NCBI GenBank assembly: GCA_963989385.1
Contig: OZ022502.1
Coordinates: 54,677,454 to 54,741,453, forward strand
From: Ctena decussata
Taxonomy: Eukaryota; Mollusca; Bivalvia; Lucinida; Lucinidae
Direction of reading: 5' to 3'
Length of the DNA stretch: 64,000 nucleotides
In this document: positions 33,847-43,490 of the stretch, in pieces
Position numbering within the stretch: the stretch's first letter is position 1
Layout: every line of letters begins with the position of its first letter
Translations under genes and position numbers: made by a program
The notes under the pieces: generated by a model
Told to the model about the DNA's origin: nothing
Databases searched by the model: none
What the model saw: the letters and a program-made list of their open reading frames with translations, nothing else

Positions 33847-34106
33847 ATGTTGCAAGCAACATGCCTAAATGGTCTGGGGAGATCACTGTTTCCAAGTCCT
33901 GTCTGGGAAGCCACTGAGCAAGGAATTCAAGGGAATTCACGTGTAGTTCATCTCCCGCACAGCTGGACAATTTGGGATAAGATTATCTACTGTCTTGAAA
34001 GCACACAAATGATTCTATCCTGTATGCTGTGGAAGGTGAGAAAAACCAGGACATGTCACTGGATGTCATTTACCACCTAGCCTTCGAGCAGCCCAAAGGG
34101 GACTCA
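33847..34106 (+). pseudogene. Coding-like exon, frame broken by a 2-nt insertion
   Basis: The frame from ATG 33847 reads SLFPSPVWEATEQGIQGNSR, then WTIWDKIIYCLEST. At about 34003 (CACACAAAT) two extra bases (AC) shift it. The next frame reads NDSILYAVEGEKNQDMSLDV, then IYHLAFEQPKGDS, stopping at a consensus donor GTATGT (34107). Both pieces have ordinary protein composition and join logically. I do not recognise the family. Alternatives are a decayed paralogue, a sequencing error, or two overlapping chance frames. Confidence 0.45.
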
Positions 34107-34269
34107 GTATGTTAATTACGTTCACCAGATGCAGAGGCTGAAACAGATGTCAACATGAAAATTGTGTACTATTTTCCTTTCTTCTAGGGACTAGCTTCCC
34201 TGATCACAGGTCCTGGTGAATGGTTGTCCTTGGATATGTCACCATGATCATGCATCAGTAAACAATTAT

Positions 34270-34505
34270 GAGCCGCGACACGAGAAACCCAACAAAGTAG
34301 TTGTGTGCCCAGCACAGACACAGATCAGTCTGGGCATCCGCCCAGTCTGAGCAGAGTCTTTGCTGTCCGCATGGAGCTAGCTTAGACTCTCAGCTACCCT
34401 TTAAGTGCAAAAAGAGGACTCTGATCAAACTGGGTGGCTGCCCAGGCTGATCTGAGTCTTCGCTGGGCGCACAACCACATTGTTGGTTTCCTCGTGTCGC
34501 AGCTC
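34270..34505. mobile_element. Palindromic MITE (GAGCCGCGACAC family), copy 3
   Basis: Same ends and interior as copy 1. Flanked by TTAT on both sides, a possible 4-bp target duplication. Confidence 0.85.
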
Positions 34506-34749
34506 TTATGGTTCTGTATGATTCCCCAATGCTTTAACGTCATAGCAATCAATTTAATACAAGAAAGTGGCAGAGTATAGTAGAAACAAAACTTCCGTAG
34601 AACATAGTTATCGCTTCTGTTCAGTGTAGCAACATGTCAGTGCGGAGTGGGTTGACAACTACGGCCCAAGGCAACTACTACCTGACTCGGGGTCAGATCC
34701 AGGGGGTGGGCTTTGGGGCTTCAGCCCGGCCCTCTAGGTTTCTTTGTTA

Positions 34750-34852
34750 TGTATATGTCACAGACTCTTCAAAATCTCATGCCCCATCCGAGGATCGAAC
34801 CGGGGACCCTTTGATCTAAAGTCTCGCACCCTACTATGTTGCTATAAAAGCC
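34750..34852 (-). mobile_element. tRNA-derived SINE, family 2, copy 2
   Basis: Reverse complement reads GCAACATAGTAGGGTGCGAG, TTTAGATCAAAGGGTCCCCG, GGTTCGATCCTCG and GAGTCTGTGAC, parallel to the copy at 29931 with a better B box. Confidence 0.65.
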
Positions 34853-34892
34853 AGTGTTGTGAGCCTACTTCGGTGAACCTTCATACCATTCA

Positions 34893-35038
34893 CACCAACA
34901 AGAGGTCTTCTGAACATGGCCAGACGATTCCCCGACGACAGACGGAAATCATCGAAGATAGGTCACGTGCGAGTTCCGCTCCACCACCAGCTTTTGACCT
35001 GAACAGACCTAGTCGTTCGTCGGGACCGGAGCGCTATA
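34893..35038 (+). CDS. Candidate internal exon (unidentified protein)
   Basis: The frame reads RSSEHGQTIPRRQTEIIEDR, then SRASSAPPPAFDLNRPSR, then SSGPERYK, and meets the donor AAAG|GTGAGC in phase 1. It is rich in Arg, Ser and Pro, as in a disordered cytoplasmic or nuclear region. The acceptor AACAAG at 34892 is weak in pyrimidines and another may be used. The next candidate exon (35512) continues in phase. Confidence 0.35.
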
Positions 35039-35511
35039 AAGGTGAGCACATGAAAGGGAGCGGGTATGAAAGAAATATCACAAATTACATGTACCGCAGT
35101 CAGTACATGTGTATCTTATACCTAACCTATACCCTGTGACATATATGTAGGCCTCCGGATAATAAGGAGTATGATAGTCCAGCTCCGGACCGAAATTATT
35201 TCAGAAACAAGTTTCTAATTTAGTGAAATTGAAACTTGTTTATAGGCATTTTCCGGCCCAGAGCTGGGCTAGGAGTATGACAGTTAATGACAGTTTGAGT
35301 TTATTTATCCCTGTGGCTAGATTAAAATATATGTTGTGATATCTCAATGGAACCCCTTTGGTGAGGTGATTCTAATGAAACAGTACAACATATATTTCAA
35401 GGCAAAAAAGACATTGTCAAAAGATTAATACAGATTTAAGACCCTCCTCTCTCCACCCCCCCCCCCCCCCGCCCCACCCCAACATACACACATACTCTCT
35501 GCACCTCCCAG

Positions 35512-35608
35512 CCCCACCATTTATCCAGAACCCCACCAGTACGAGGCGGTCTGGAACCGGGAATGTGACTACAGCTTACCTCAGTCGGAGGTTCATACAC
35601 AAACTTCT
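35512..35608 (+). CDS. Candidate exon cut by a LINE insertion
   Basis: After the acceptor CCTCCCAG, phase 1 joining to the previous exon gives APPFIQNPTSTRRSGTGNVT, then TAYLSRRFIHKLLWR, and then LINE reverse-transcriptase sequence begins. A second frame over the same bases (YPEPHQYEAVWNREC) is also open, so the reading frame is not settled. If the exon is real, the LINE destroyed this allele, or LINE sequence supplies a new donor at GCT|GTAAGT (35628). Confidence 0.3.
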
Positions 35609-36886
35609 TTGGAGACTTGTATTTGCTGTAAGTCTCTTGAGCACATTCTCGTGAGCAAAATCATGCAACATCTATCGGACCATAAGATTTTAGTTGAGTC
35701 TCAGCATGGCTTCAGGAGTGGTAGGTCATGTGAGACTCAACTGGTCCAGTTCATTCACGATTTGCAGGCAAACCTAGACAGAGCCAATAATAAAGGTCAC
35801 AAACAAACAGACCTCATTATTATGGACTTTGCCAAGGCTTTTGATAAGGTCCCCCATAGACGATTGATTTATAAACTGGAGTATTATGGTATCCGAAATG
35901 ATATCCTCCGGTGGATCTCTGCCTGGTTATCTGGAAGGACACAAAAAGTTGTTCTGGATGGTGTCTGTTCAGACCCTCTCCCCGTGTTGTCTGGTGTCCC
36001 CCAGGGTTCTGTTTTAGGGCCCATCCTGTTCTTAATCTTCATTAATGACCTGCCAGACAACATAAGCTCCACAGTCCGCCTTTTTGCTGATGACTGTGTA
36101 CTCTATAGAAATATTAGACGGTCCGAAGACCAACAGATACTCCAAGATGATTTAGATAAATTGGCACTTTGGGAAGAGGCATGGCTCATGAAATTTAATG
36201 TTGCCAAATGTCACTCTATGAGGGTGACTAGGCACCCCCCTCCAAAGCAAATACTCCATGGTTATACATTGCATAACCAAGTCCTAGAGAATGTATCGTC
36301 AGCCAAATATTTAGGAGTTGAAATTACGGATGACCTCGAGTGGGGTCAGCACATTAATGAAATTATCAGTAAGGCTACTAAGACCTTGGGTTTCCTTCGT
36401 AGAAACTTGACTTTTGCATCGAAGGAAATCAAGGCTGCTGCATATAAAACTCTGGTCCGGCCCAAATTAGAATATGCAGCGCCAGTTTGGATGCCCCATC
36501 ACCAAGTTGATATTAACAGAATAGAAAAAGTACAGAGGACTGCTGCCCGTTGGACCTGTAGGCGCTGGCGCAATCAAAGCCATGTGGGAGAAATGTTAGA
36601 AGAACTCCAATGGCCAGACCTGCAGGAAAGACGACAGCAGGCTTCTCTGTCTCTATTCTACAAAATTCATAATAATCTTGCCGTTGTAGATAAGAATAAG
36701 TACCTATCTGAGGTCGGTGAAGGGAGCAGGAGAACTAGGTCCCACCCATTCCAGTACCACCGTCCAAACGCTTACACGGACGGTTTTAAGAATTCTTTTT
36801 TCCCCAGGACAATTGCAACTTGGAATGGCCTTACAACCGAAGCTGTCTCTTCGGAGACAGTTGATGGGTTTAAGGCCAAAATTTAA
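35609..36886 (+). CDS. LINE reverse transcriptase (N-terminally truncated, otherwise open)
   Basis: 425 residues without interruption. MDFAKAFDK at 72-80, SGVPQGSVLGP at 128-138, catalytic FADD at 159-162, then CHSMRVTR, AKYLGVEI, KLEYAAPVW and RTAARW of the thumb/C-terminal region, and FFPRTIATWNGL near the end. It is related to, but distinct from, the LINE at 10775. Fingers before residue 1 and the endonuclease are missing, so it cannot move on its own, but the clean frame points to recent insertion. The first codons (METC) are the insertion junction. Confidence 0.85.
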   Translation: METCICCKSLEHILVSKIMQHLSDHKILVESQHGFRSGRSCETQLVQFIHDLQANLDRANNKGHKQTDLIIMDFAKAFDKVPHRRLIYKLEYYGIRNDILRWISAWLSGRTQKVVLDGVCSDPLPVLSGVPQGSVLGPILFLIFINDLPDNISSTVRLFADDCVLYRNIRRSEDQQILQDDLDKLALWEEAWLMKFNVAKCHSMRVTRHPPPKQILHGYTLHNQVLENVSSAKYLGVEITDDLEWGQHINEIISKATKTLGFLRRNLTFASKEIKAAAYKTLVRPKLEYAAPVWMPHHQVDINRIEKVQRTAARWTCRRWRNQSHVGEMLEELQWPDLQERRQQASLSLFYKIHNNLAVVDKNKYLSEVGEGSRRTRSHPFQYHRPNAYTDGFKNSFFPRTIATWNGLTTEAVSSETVDGFKAKI

Positions 36887-36990
36887 TATCCTAGGGTAGA
36901 GCAGGGGTTAGGCATGGAATGCCTGCCCCTGAGGACTTCTTGTAAATAGTTTTAATCTACTGGTGGCTTTGTCACAAATTCATTTATTTA
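35609..36990 (+). mobile_element. 5'-truncated Jockey/CR1-like LINE with (TTTA)n tail
   Basis: Truncated inside the RT finger domain, immediately before the CICCKSLEHIL motif. Ends with a short 3' UTR and a (TTTA)n/poly-T tail at about 36980-37015. A target duplication was not evident. Confidence 0.85.
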
Positions 36991-37119
36991 TTTATTTATT
37001 TATTTTTTTTTTTTTTGTGACAACTTATGCGCCACACCAGAAACCTGTCATCATGGTCTAAGTAGACCGAGGACAGTAACGATAGAAAGAAAGAAGGCTG
37101 ATCAACAGTTTTTCCATAC

Positions 37120-37226
37120 CAGTTGGGTGTTGTCTGTACTTTCGGCTTATCCCGATCTGATCTTGCATTAGTCGGAGGGGCCCACCCACCCTGAACCCGC
37201 GCCCGCCGACGTTTATCACTACTCAT
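37120..37226 (-). CDS. Candidate first coding exon (unidentified)
   Basis: CCACGATGAGT gives a fair start context. The frame reads MSSDKRRRARVQGGWAPPT, then NARSDRDKPKVQTTPN, and meets a donor AACTG|GTATGG. Locally GC-rich compared with its surroundings, as at some gene starts. Without the splice the frame continues to 36996. No downstream exon was found on the minus strand. Confidence 0.3.
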
Positions 37227-37364
37227 CGTGGAAACTTCTTACTCAAATTGAAACTCGAAAATCTCCAGCTTTGTTTACGTAAAGCGCTGACATCTTGGTC
37301 TGTGCGTGATGGGAAAGGTGTAAACGCCAACAAACCATCTAGGTCCATCGAATCCGGTGTACCT

Positions 37365-37475
37365 AAAAAACAGTAAAGTAGCGTAAAGTAGCGTAAAGTG
37401 GCGTAAAGGGGCGTAAAGGAGCGTAAAGTGGCGTAAAGGGGCGTAAAGTGGCGTAAAGTAACGTAAAGAAGCCAA
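37365..37475. repeat. Minisatellite GTAAAGTGGC (forward)
   Basis: About ten 10-bp units, GTAAAG(T/G)(G/A)GC, preceded by ACCTAAAAAACAGTAAAG. An inverted counterpart with the same flank lies at 41889. Confidence 0.9.
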
Positions 37476-38239
37476 AATATTAATTAAAACAGTAAATTAC
37501 ATGTAGGTAAGGCAAATTATCATATCAGGGAAAGGCGGAACTTTTATTATGGTCCTTATTGACCGTTTGTCTGTGGTCTCCTATCCATATGGTGATATTA
37601 TACAGCTGCCACCTTTACTTTCTGTTGAGTTTTGTATTTAAAATATAATATAAGTAAAATACTTGTAAGGTATATAAAAATAGGCTTAAAAAATAATAAA
37701 AATGGTATTGTTGTTTTCAGATGGGGTAGCTGAGTGCGTGTCTTTCTTGAAGTGTTGTCAATTTATGAAGTTTATTCAAGAAATACAATAGACCATTTGG
37801 TCCATGTGAACACATAACATACATGGCCAACATGTAGTAAACAATGGCAGCGTAATTCATAATAACCTTTGAATTCAGCTTTCAGAATTAAAAAAAAAAT
37901 CATTTTATGCCCGAAACTGAAAATACAGACATTAAAGAGCGGCGTTGCTCAAGAAAAACCCTATCATACCAGCCCACGCTTCCGAAAAGTTGTCCTTCAT
38001 CATATATAGAATGTTCTTTGCAAACGGAAAAGACCCAGATGAGACTGTGCACATGCATAAGCTGATCGTGGCCTTCCCCATTCGCTATTGCCACCTGGTT
38101 TTCCCTTGTGCGACAATGCTAATATGTCACAGAAATATGTATTAACTGTTTTCATTTTCTGTTTGTTTTTAGAGCGAAATATAGGGTTTGATTGATTAAG
38201 GTAGACAAATACTGAATAGAAATATTGGCGGGGCATTCA

Positions 38240-39840
38240 AACCATTATACCGTCTAAATAACTCAAAGAGCTATAAAACATTTGGGTAAGAAAAAAACAA
38301 TTTTCACCGTTTTGTTTTCCTAAAAAACAATATTTTGTATTTCTACATACTTTTTTTTTTACACATTTTCCATTAAAATTCATATCTCTAGCAGATGAAT
38401 GCACTTTCATTTCAGCAAATCATATAATCTGTAATATAGGATATTTGAAACAAACTGATAACAAAAAATTGCAGTTTTCTTGTTAATAAGTATATTTTTA
38501 CATTCTTTGAAAAAAATGCAAGAAAATTGAATTTCATGAAAAACGTCATGAAAAATATCATCAATCGATGGGGCATGCTTATGCATATTATTTTAGTAAA
38601 ACTTACATCGTATGTTAAAGAATAAAACAAACAAACAAACATTTCACCGTTTTGTTTCCTAGAAAAACAATGTTTAAGTTCAAAATATCCCCAAAACAGA
38701 TTGCCCAAATTCTGCACCTGCTGCAAGCACAGCCGGTCCCCTTGCCCTATTATTTATTTTCCTGTTATTCGGCTCTACCACAGAGTAATGTCGACAAAAA
38801 TGCGCAGATGGAATGGAAACTGTGAAGATCTTGATCATTCTTGTTCCTAAGGAACAGTCTGATCTCAGTTTCCACTGTTTGTACAGACCTATGTGCCCGA
38901 AAACTTAGGATCATTACGGTAGATACTGTAAGTGTATATTATAACTGTATATACTCCATAGTTAGTCAATTTGATGATGAACAATAACTCTGTTTGTTTT
39001 TTAAACAAGCAAGAACAGAGTTCTTTCGGGATCGTCCACCTTAAGACCATTTTCATTGCATAACTTTTTTTTTACTTTTCACATGTACATAGTTGGATGG
39101 TCTACCTGTTAAAATTGATATTGGTGCTATATCCATTAAATAACTTTTTTGATCGTTTATTATTAGTTTTATTTTTTTATCATTATTCGTTTTCCAACGT
39201 TCTCTTTAATAAAATAGATTTCAGTAATTGGCAGACAATAGCTGGGATAAAATATTTTCATAAGGTGTGACCGGCTCATGTCTTTTTATCTATAAATGGC
39301 TGTTAGTGCAAACCAACCTCTTTAATTATGCTACTGATGGACTGTCATTACAGGTAAGATATCAGAACACCTTAAAGGTGTGAAAGACGCCTGTCCTTTA
39401 ATGCATTTAATCAATTCAAGGTAGGAGTAGGGTCTCGTTGTTTGCATGGTCTTTGATTAAATCAGCTACTGTTTAACACCTAGCTTAAGATGTTAATTAG
39501 GAACATGTGGATTATCATAACAGGTACTCCTTAAAGGTGTGAAAGACACATGCCGTCGCGTCCTTTGAGAGGCCAGCTCTCCTAAAGACAGCGGCTACAG
39601 ATAAAAAAAAATCATTCCCTTTATCAATTAATTCCATTTAGTTTAAAAGAAAAATTTCACTTCTGATTGGTTACATAAAAGTATCCAATTAAATAAATAT
39701 GATTATTTAATTGGACAGTTTAAATTACCGAAGCGTCTTAAATTTAACGACTGCAGATGAAAATGACAAATGAATTATTAAATGTAATGACTTTATCTTT
39801 TTTCGCTGTGGACCTTTATGCAATTATGCAAATTATGATA
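38240..39840. other. AT-rich sequence, no recognised features
   Basis: No exon candidates with matching borders. A direct repeat of CCTTAAAGGTGTGAAAGACG occurs at about 39371 and 39532. Confidence 0.45.
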
Positions 39841-39841
39841 C

Positions 39842-40036
39842 TTGTGGGATATTATACAGTCTGGTCCGTCGGTTCTTTTGTATACTGATGAACAAATCCA
39901 AGATATCAAACGATTCTGTTCTCGTGATGATGGGGCAATGTTAGGGGTCGACAAGACTTACAATTTAGGGCAGCTGCATCTGACAACGACAGTTTTCAAA
40001 AACCTTGCTGTCAATAGGATAGATACGGGTGGGTAA
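39842..40036 (+). pseudogene. Fragment resembling a MULE-type transposase-like protein
   Basis: The frame reads SGPSVLLYTDEQIQDIKRFC, then SRDDGAMLGVDKTYNLGQLH, then LTTTVFKN. The phrase (V/I)D(K/T)T(Y/F)NLG followed by (V/L)T is characteristic of proteins in cnidarians and molluscs that look like MULE-related transposases, where this Asp would be the first catalytic residue. That assignment is from memory of the family. The fragment stops where a MITE-like TAAATAGTGAAGACTCTGAT sequence begins. No start codon; a stop lies just upstream. Confidence 0.45.
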
Positions 40037-40520
40037 ATAGTGAAGACTCTGATCAGACTACAGCACTTATATGAACCTGGTTGCGTAGGCTGATCTGAGT
40101 TTTTGCTATTTACACGTTTTGTTGGCAAGGCTTGCGGATGTAGGAAACACTGTGATCAGACTACACGCTTAAATGCGCATGGGCGCATTGGCTGTTCTGA
40201 GTATTTGCCACTTACGGAAAAGAAAGACAGAAAATAAGACAAAACGCAGATTTCGCTGTTTATAAATACTTTGTTGGGTCAACTGCAGATAGTGAAGACT
40301 TTGATCAGCCTACAGCACTTAGATGCATGTGGTTGCGTAGGCTGATCACAGTTTTTTTCCTAGTGACACGTCTCATTAGTATAACTCGCGTAAATAGTGA
40401 AGACTTTGGTCAAACTACAGCACTTATAAGAACGTGTTTGCGTAGGCTGATCCGAGTTTTTGCTATTTACGCATTTTGTTGGCAAAGCTTGTGGAAGTAG
40501 TGAAGACTCAGATCTGGCCA
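40033..40520. repeat. Cluster of GTAAATAGTGAAGACT inverted units
   Basis: Three to four adjacent MITE-like units, each with GTGAAGACTCTGATCAGACT-type left halves and GTAGGCTGATCTGAGTTTTT-type right halves, ending in GCTATTTAC. They are related in core to the GAGCCGCGACAC family but with different termini. Confidence 0.7.
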
Positions 40521-40610
40521 CACACTTAAATGTGCACGGCTAATTTATATAGAATAAAGACATAAAAATAAGACAAAACACAGGTTAATTTCACGTTTCG
40601 ACTACGTGCT

Positions 40611-40719
40611 AACCCAGCAGGCACGCAGCGTTAGGGCGGCATTGATTGAACGTTGATTCAATGTCATGACGTTGAATCAACGTTGAATCAATGTTTATCA
40701 AACCTTTTGTACCCAGTGG
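40611..40719. mobile_element. Short palindromic MITE (ACCCAGC ends, GTTGAATCAAC type)
   Basis: AACCCAGCAGGCA left end, TTGTACCCAGTGGG right end, and an interior of inverted GTTGATTCAA/TTGAATCAAC blocks around ATGACGT. Confidence 0.7.
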
Positions 40720-41608
40720 GAAAGATTAACCACGTGTCGAAATGTATATGTATATATTTAATGCAAAATGTTTGTTTCTTCGCCTATGATATTTTCTACT
40801 TATATAAATGAATATAGTTTCATTTGCGTGACAGCGCTGGATCTAGCCATGTTCATATTGTACACGTTTATCCCAAATAAATCAGAACGGAAAAGGCTAA
40901 AAAGTTACATTGAATAGCTTGTTGTATTTTTCCTACTTCAGTCACAAGTGCTTGACACCAGAAATAGGCTGAACTACATACGCGGTTGGATTCCAGTCCG
41001 GCATTCTTAAAAAAAAATATTCAAGTCGCTTGTTCAATTAGAAGTTTAAAGAGTTCAATTTGGTCTTACAAGCAACAGTTAGCTCTATAAAAGCTCACTT
41101 CTGGTGTTAAACACTTGGATTTTCAACAAACCAAAGGAGAAACATTAAAAAAAAGGTTAATATAAAGAGCTTAAGTGAGTTCTATGTAGTTACGTATATA
41201 CCTACAACTACGTGTCTGTGTTGTTTTATTAGTATAACTCTTTCGCTTGGCGAGAAAATATACATGTGAATTCCAAAAAATAAAAATCATAATGCCAATA
41301 ATAATAATACCAATATCTGATGATGTTATTGTATTATTTTGTTTTCATTATGGTTCTGCAAAAGTTATACGCAGAACATCGACAAATTTTTTCTTTTTCA
41401 TTTGTCCAGCGTCATTATTCACCAGTCATTAATTTGTAACAATGCCTCCTTCTCCGCTAACCCCACGGGGAACACTGGGACATTGACCAGCAGGGCCCTC
41501 CTAGAGGGCTTCGAGGACAAGCTGCGCTATTCATCTCCACTCGCCAAACGCTAGGAACGAAATCTTATATTACCGCCATTTCTTGCCTATCCCGCTGCAG
41601 GTGTTTGG

Positions 41609-41628
41609 GGGGGGGGGGGGGGGGGGGT
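41609..41628. repeat. Poly-G tract
   Basis: About 20 consecutive G. Confidence 0.95.
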
Positions 41629-41888
41629 TGGTTGGAGTGCAAGTTATAGACGTGGTTATAATTTACTAATTCTAATGATACTGAAAAAATGAAAAGCGAG
41701 TGCATTTATTTACTTATTTACCAGTATTTTATTGAAAATGTGAAGTGCCACAGTAAGGTACGGGAGCGGTCCCCATACGGGACTGCTTGTCTAAATATAA
41801 GATTTAGCATGCCATATATTGGGGTCCCTTTATATTGTATACCTTTCCAAGCCATATCCCCAGTCTTTTAGATTTAGCAGATATGATT

Positions 41889-42005
41889 TAGAGCTACTTT
41901 AGAGCTACTTTACGCCATTTTACGCTACTTTACGCCACTTTACGCTCCTTTACGCCACTTTACGCTCCTTTACGCCACTTTACGCCACTTTACTGTTTTT
42001 AGGCA
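41889..42005. repeat. Minisatellite GCCACTTTAC (reverse)
   Basis: Reverse complement of the 37365 minisatellite: about 11 units of CTTTACGCCA/CTTTACGCTC, followed by ACTGTTTTTAGG, the inverted form of the other copy's flank. Confidence 0.9.
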
Positions 42006-42559
42006 CACCCCTAAACCACCGAGGCTCAACCACCCGAATAAGCCAATGAAAACATCCCAAAACTCTTTTTGATGAAGTGAAGTGTATTTGGAGAAAATGT
42101 TTTTTTTTTTTGCATCCCAGCCCATGCCCTGTGGATGTGGCTTAACTAGGGGTAGCCGCTAAGGACCTATTTTTATGCCTGTCTATCTACACCTACCTTT
42201 CGCCCCTTCGAACCCTACCCTGCCCCTCCTCCTCCCCTACCCTATCCTGAATGGAAAGAGGACGGACTGACGGGTAGATGGGTGGATGGATAGATGGAGA
42301 GAGAGAGAGAGATTCTTTCTAGGTAGACGAGTAGTGTAAAGGAGGAGGGGATCGCGTTGGAGCAAATGCTTCATTTTGTCAGTAAATTACTATAAATAGG
42401 TTAGGTACAATATATACATACTCTGAGATCTGTGACGCCCTTATTTCTTTCAACCAAAATGCAGGGGTCAAATATTTTATCAGTGGTAATATCCCAGATG
42501 TGGACCTCGCGAAACTGCAATTTAAGGAATACTCTCATCGGTCTTTCAGTATTAGTCAG

Positions 42560-42671
42560 TATCCACCAGCCACATGTCGTCGAAATGACGTCGTTCTGAC
42601 GTCTATGCGACGTCATGACGTCGCATCGACGTCAGTACGACGTCTTTTCGACGTCATGTGCCCGCTGGGTA
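42560..42671. mobile_element. ACGTC-rich palindromic MITE, copy 1
   Basis: About 110 bp filled with alternating GACGTC, TGACGTC and CGACGTCA blocks, symmetrical about CGTCATGACG, ending CCCGCTGGGTA. Inverted ends ACCCAGC-type; the left end is eroded (TATCCACCAGCC). Confidence 0.8.
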
Positions 42672-42724
42672 ACTACCGACCACTCGTCCAATAGATTTTC
42701 AACATTACTGGTGAGTGCGAAGGC

Positions 42725-42837
42725 ATACCCAGCAGGAACATGACGTCAAAATGACGTCGTACTAACGTCGATGCGACGTCATTACGTCGCATCGCCGTCA
42801 GTACGACGTCATTTCAACGTCATGTGCCTGCTGGGTA
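42725..42837. mobile_element. ACGTC-rich palindromic MITE, copy 2
   Basis: ATACCCAGCAGGAACATGAC at the left and TCATGTGCCTGCTGGGTA at the right, with inverted GACGTC blocks between. It is the most complete copy. Confidence 0.85.
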
Positions 42838-42908
42838 GGAGCAATGTGAACAACTTCAGAACCACAACCTTAGAACGGTCAGTGGTTCTGAAGTTGTTCA
42901 CATTGTTC
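42838..42908. repeat. Hairpin with 26-bp arms
   Basis: GCAATGTGAACAACTTCAGA pairs with TCTGAAGTTGTTCACATTG around a 16-nt loop, directly abutting the ACGTC-rich MITE. Confidence 0.9.
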
Positions 42909-43199
42909 GCATGGATTCGCTACAGGGTTTTCTACGTTATGTCCTATTTCCTTTGTTCAGTGTTCGTTAAGTACTATAAAGCATTGTGATCACCTCGTAA
43001 GAGAAGAGCGAACTGACTGCTGTGCTTTTTGTTAATTCGTCACGTGCGAACTACATTCATTTCTGTTTACTCCTCTTACTCCTCCGGTTGGTAGCTTTGA
43101 CTACCGGCAAAAGGACTGTACATATATGGAAATGGTTGTGAAAATTCCTGTGAAATTCTCGCTTGACTTTATTGTGAAATGCTAAGCACAAGCAGGGGA

Positions 43200-43205
<6 letters not shown>

Positions 43206-43244
<39 letters not shown>
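43206..43244. repeat. (GA)n microsatellite
   Basis: About 19 GA repeats followed by poly-G. Confidence 0.95.
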
Positions 43245-43253
<9 letters not shown>

Positions 43254-43490
43254 CAGAAGTGATGCCGTGAATGTCGTGAAATTCTTGGTGAAAATGCCAT
43301 GACGATCATGACATATGTCACCTGAAAGCCCTCTGAAAGACATCCGTAAAAATGCTGTTAAAATACCATGAATTTCACGACAAATATGTTTCGTCTGCGA
43401 TTATGTGCAAAAAATATAATTATAAACGGATGTGACTGACCGTTCTAAGGTCTGAATTTGGTTGTGCTTCGTATGGCTTCGGCTACAGGG

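Noticed and set aside
37275..37475. Leu-Tyr-Ala repeat protein
   Set aside because: Translation of the GTAAAGTGGC minisatellite.
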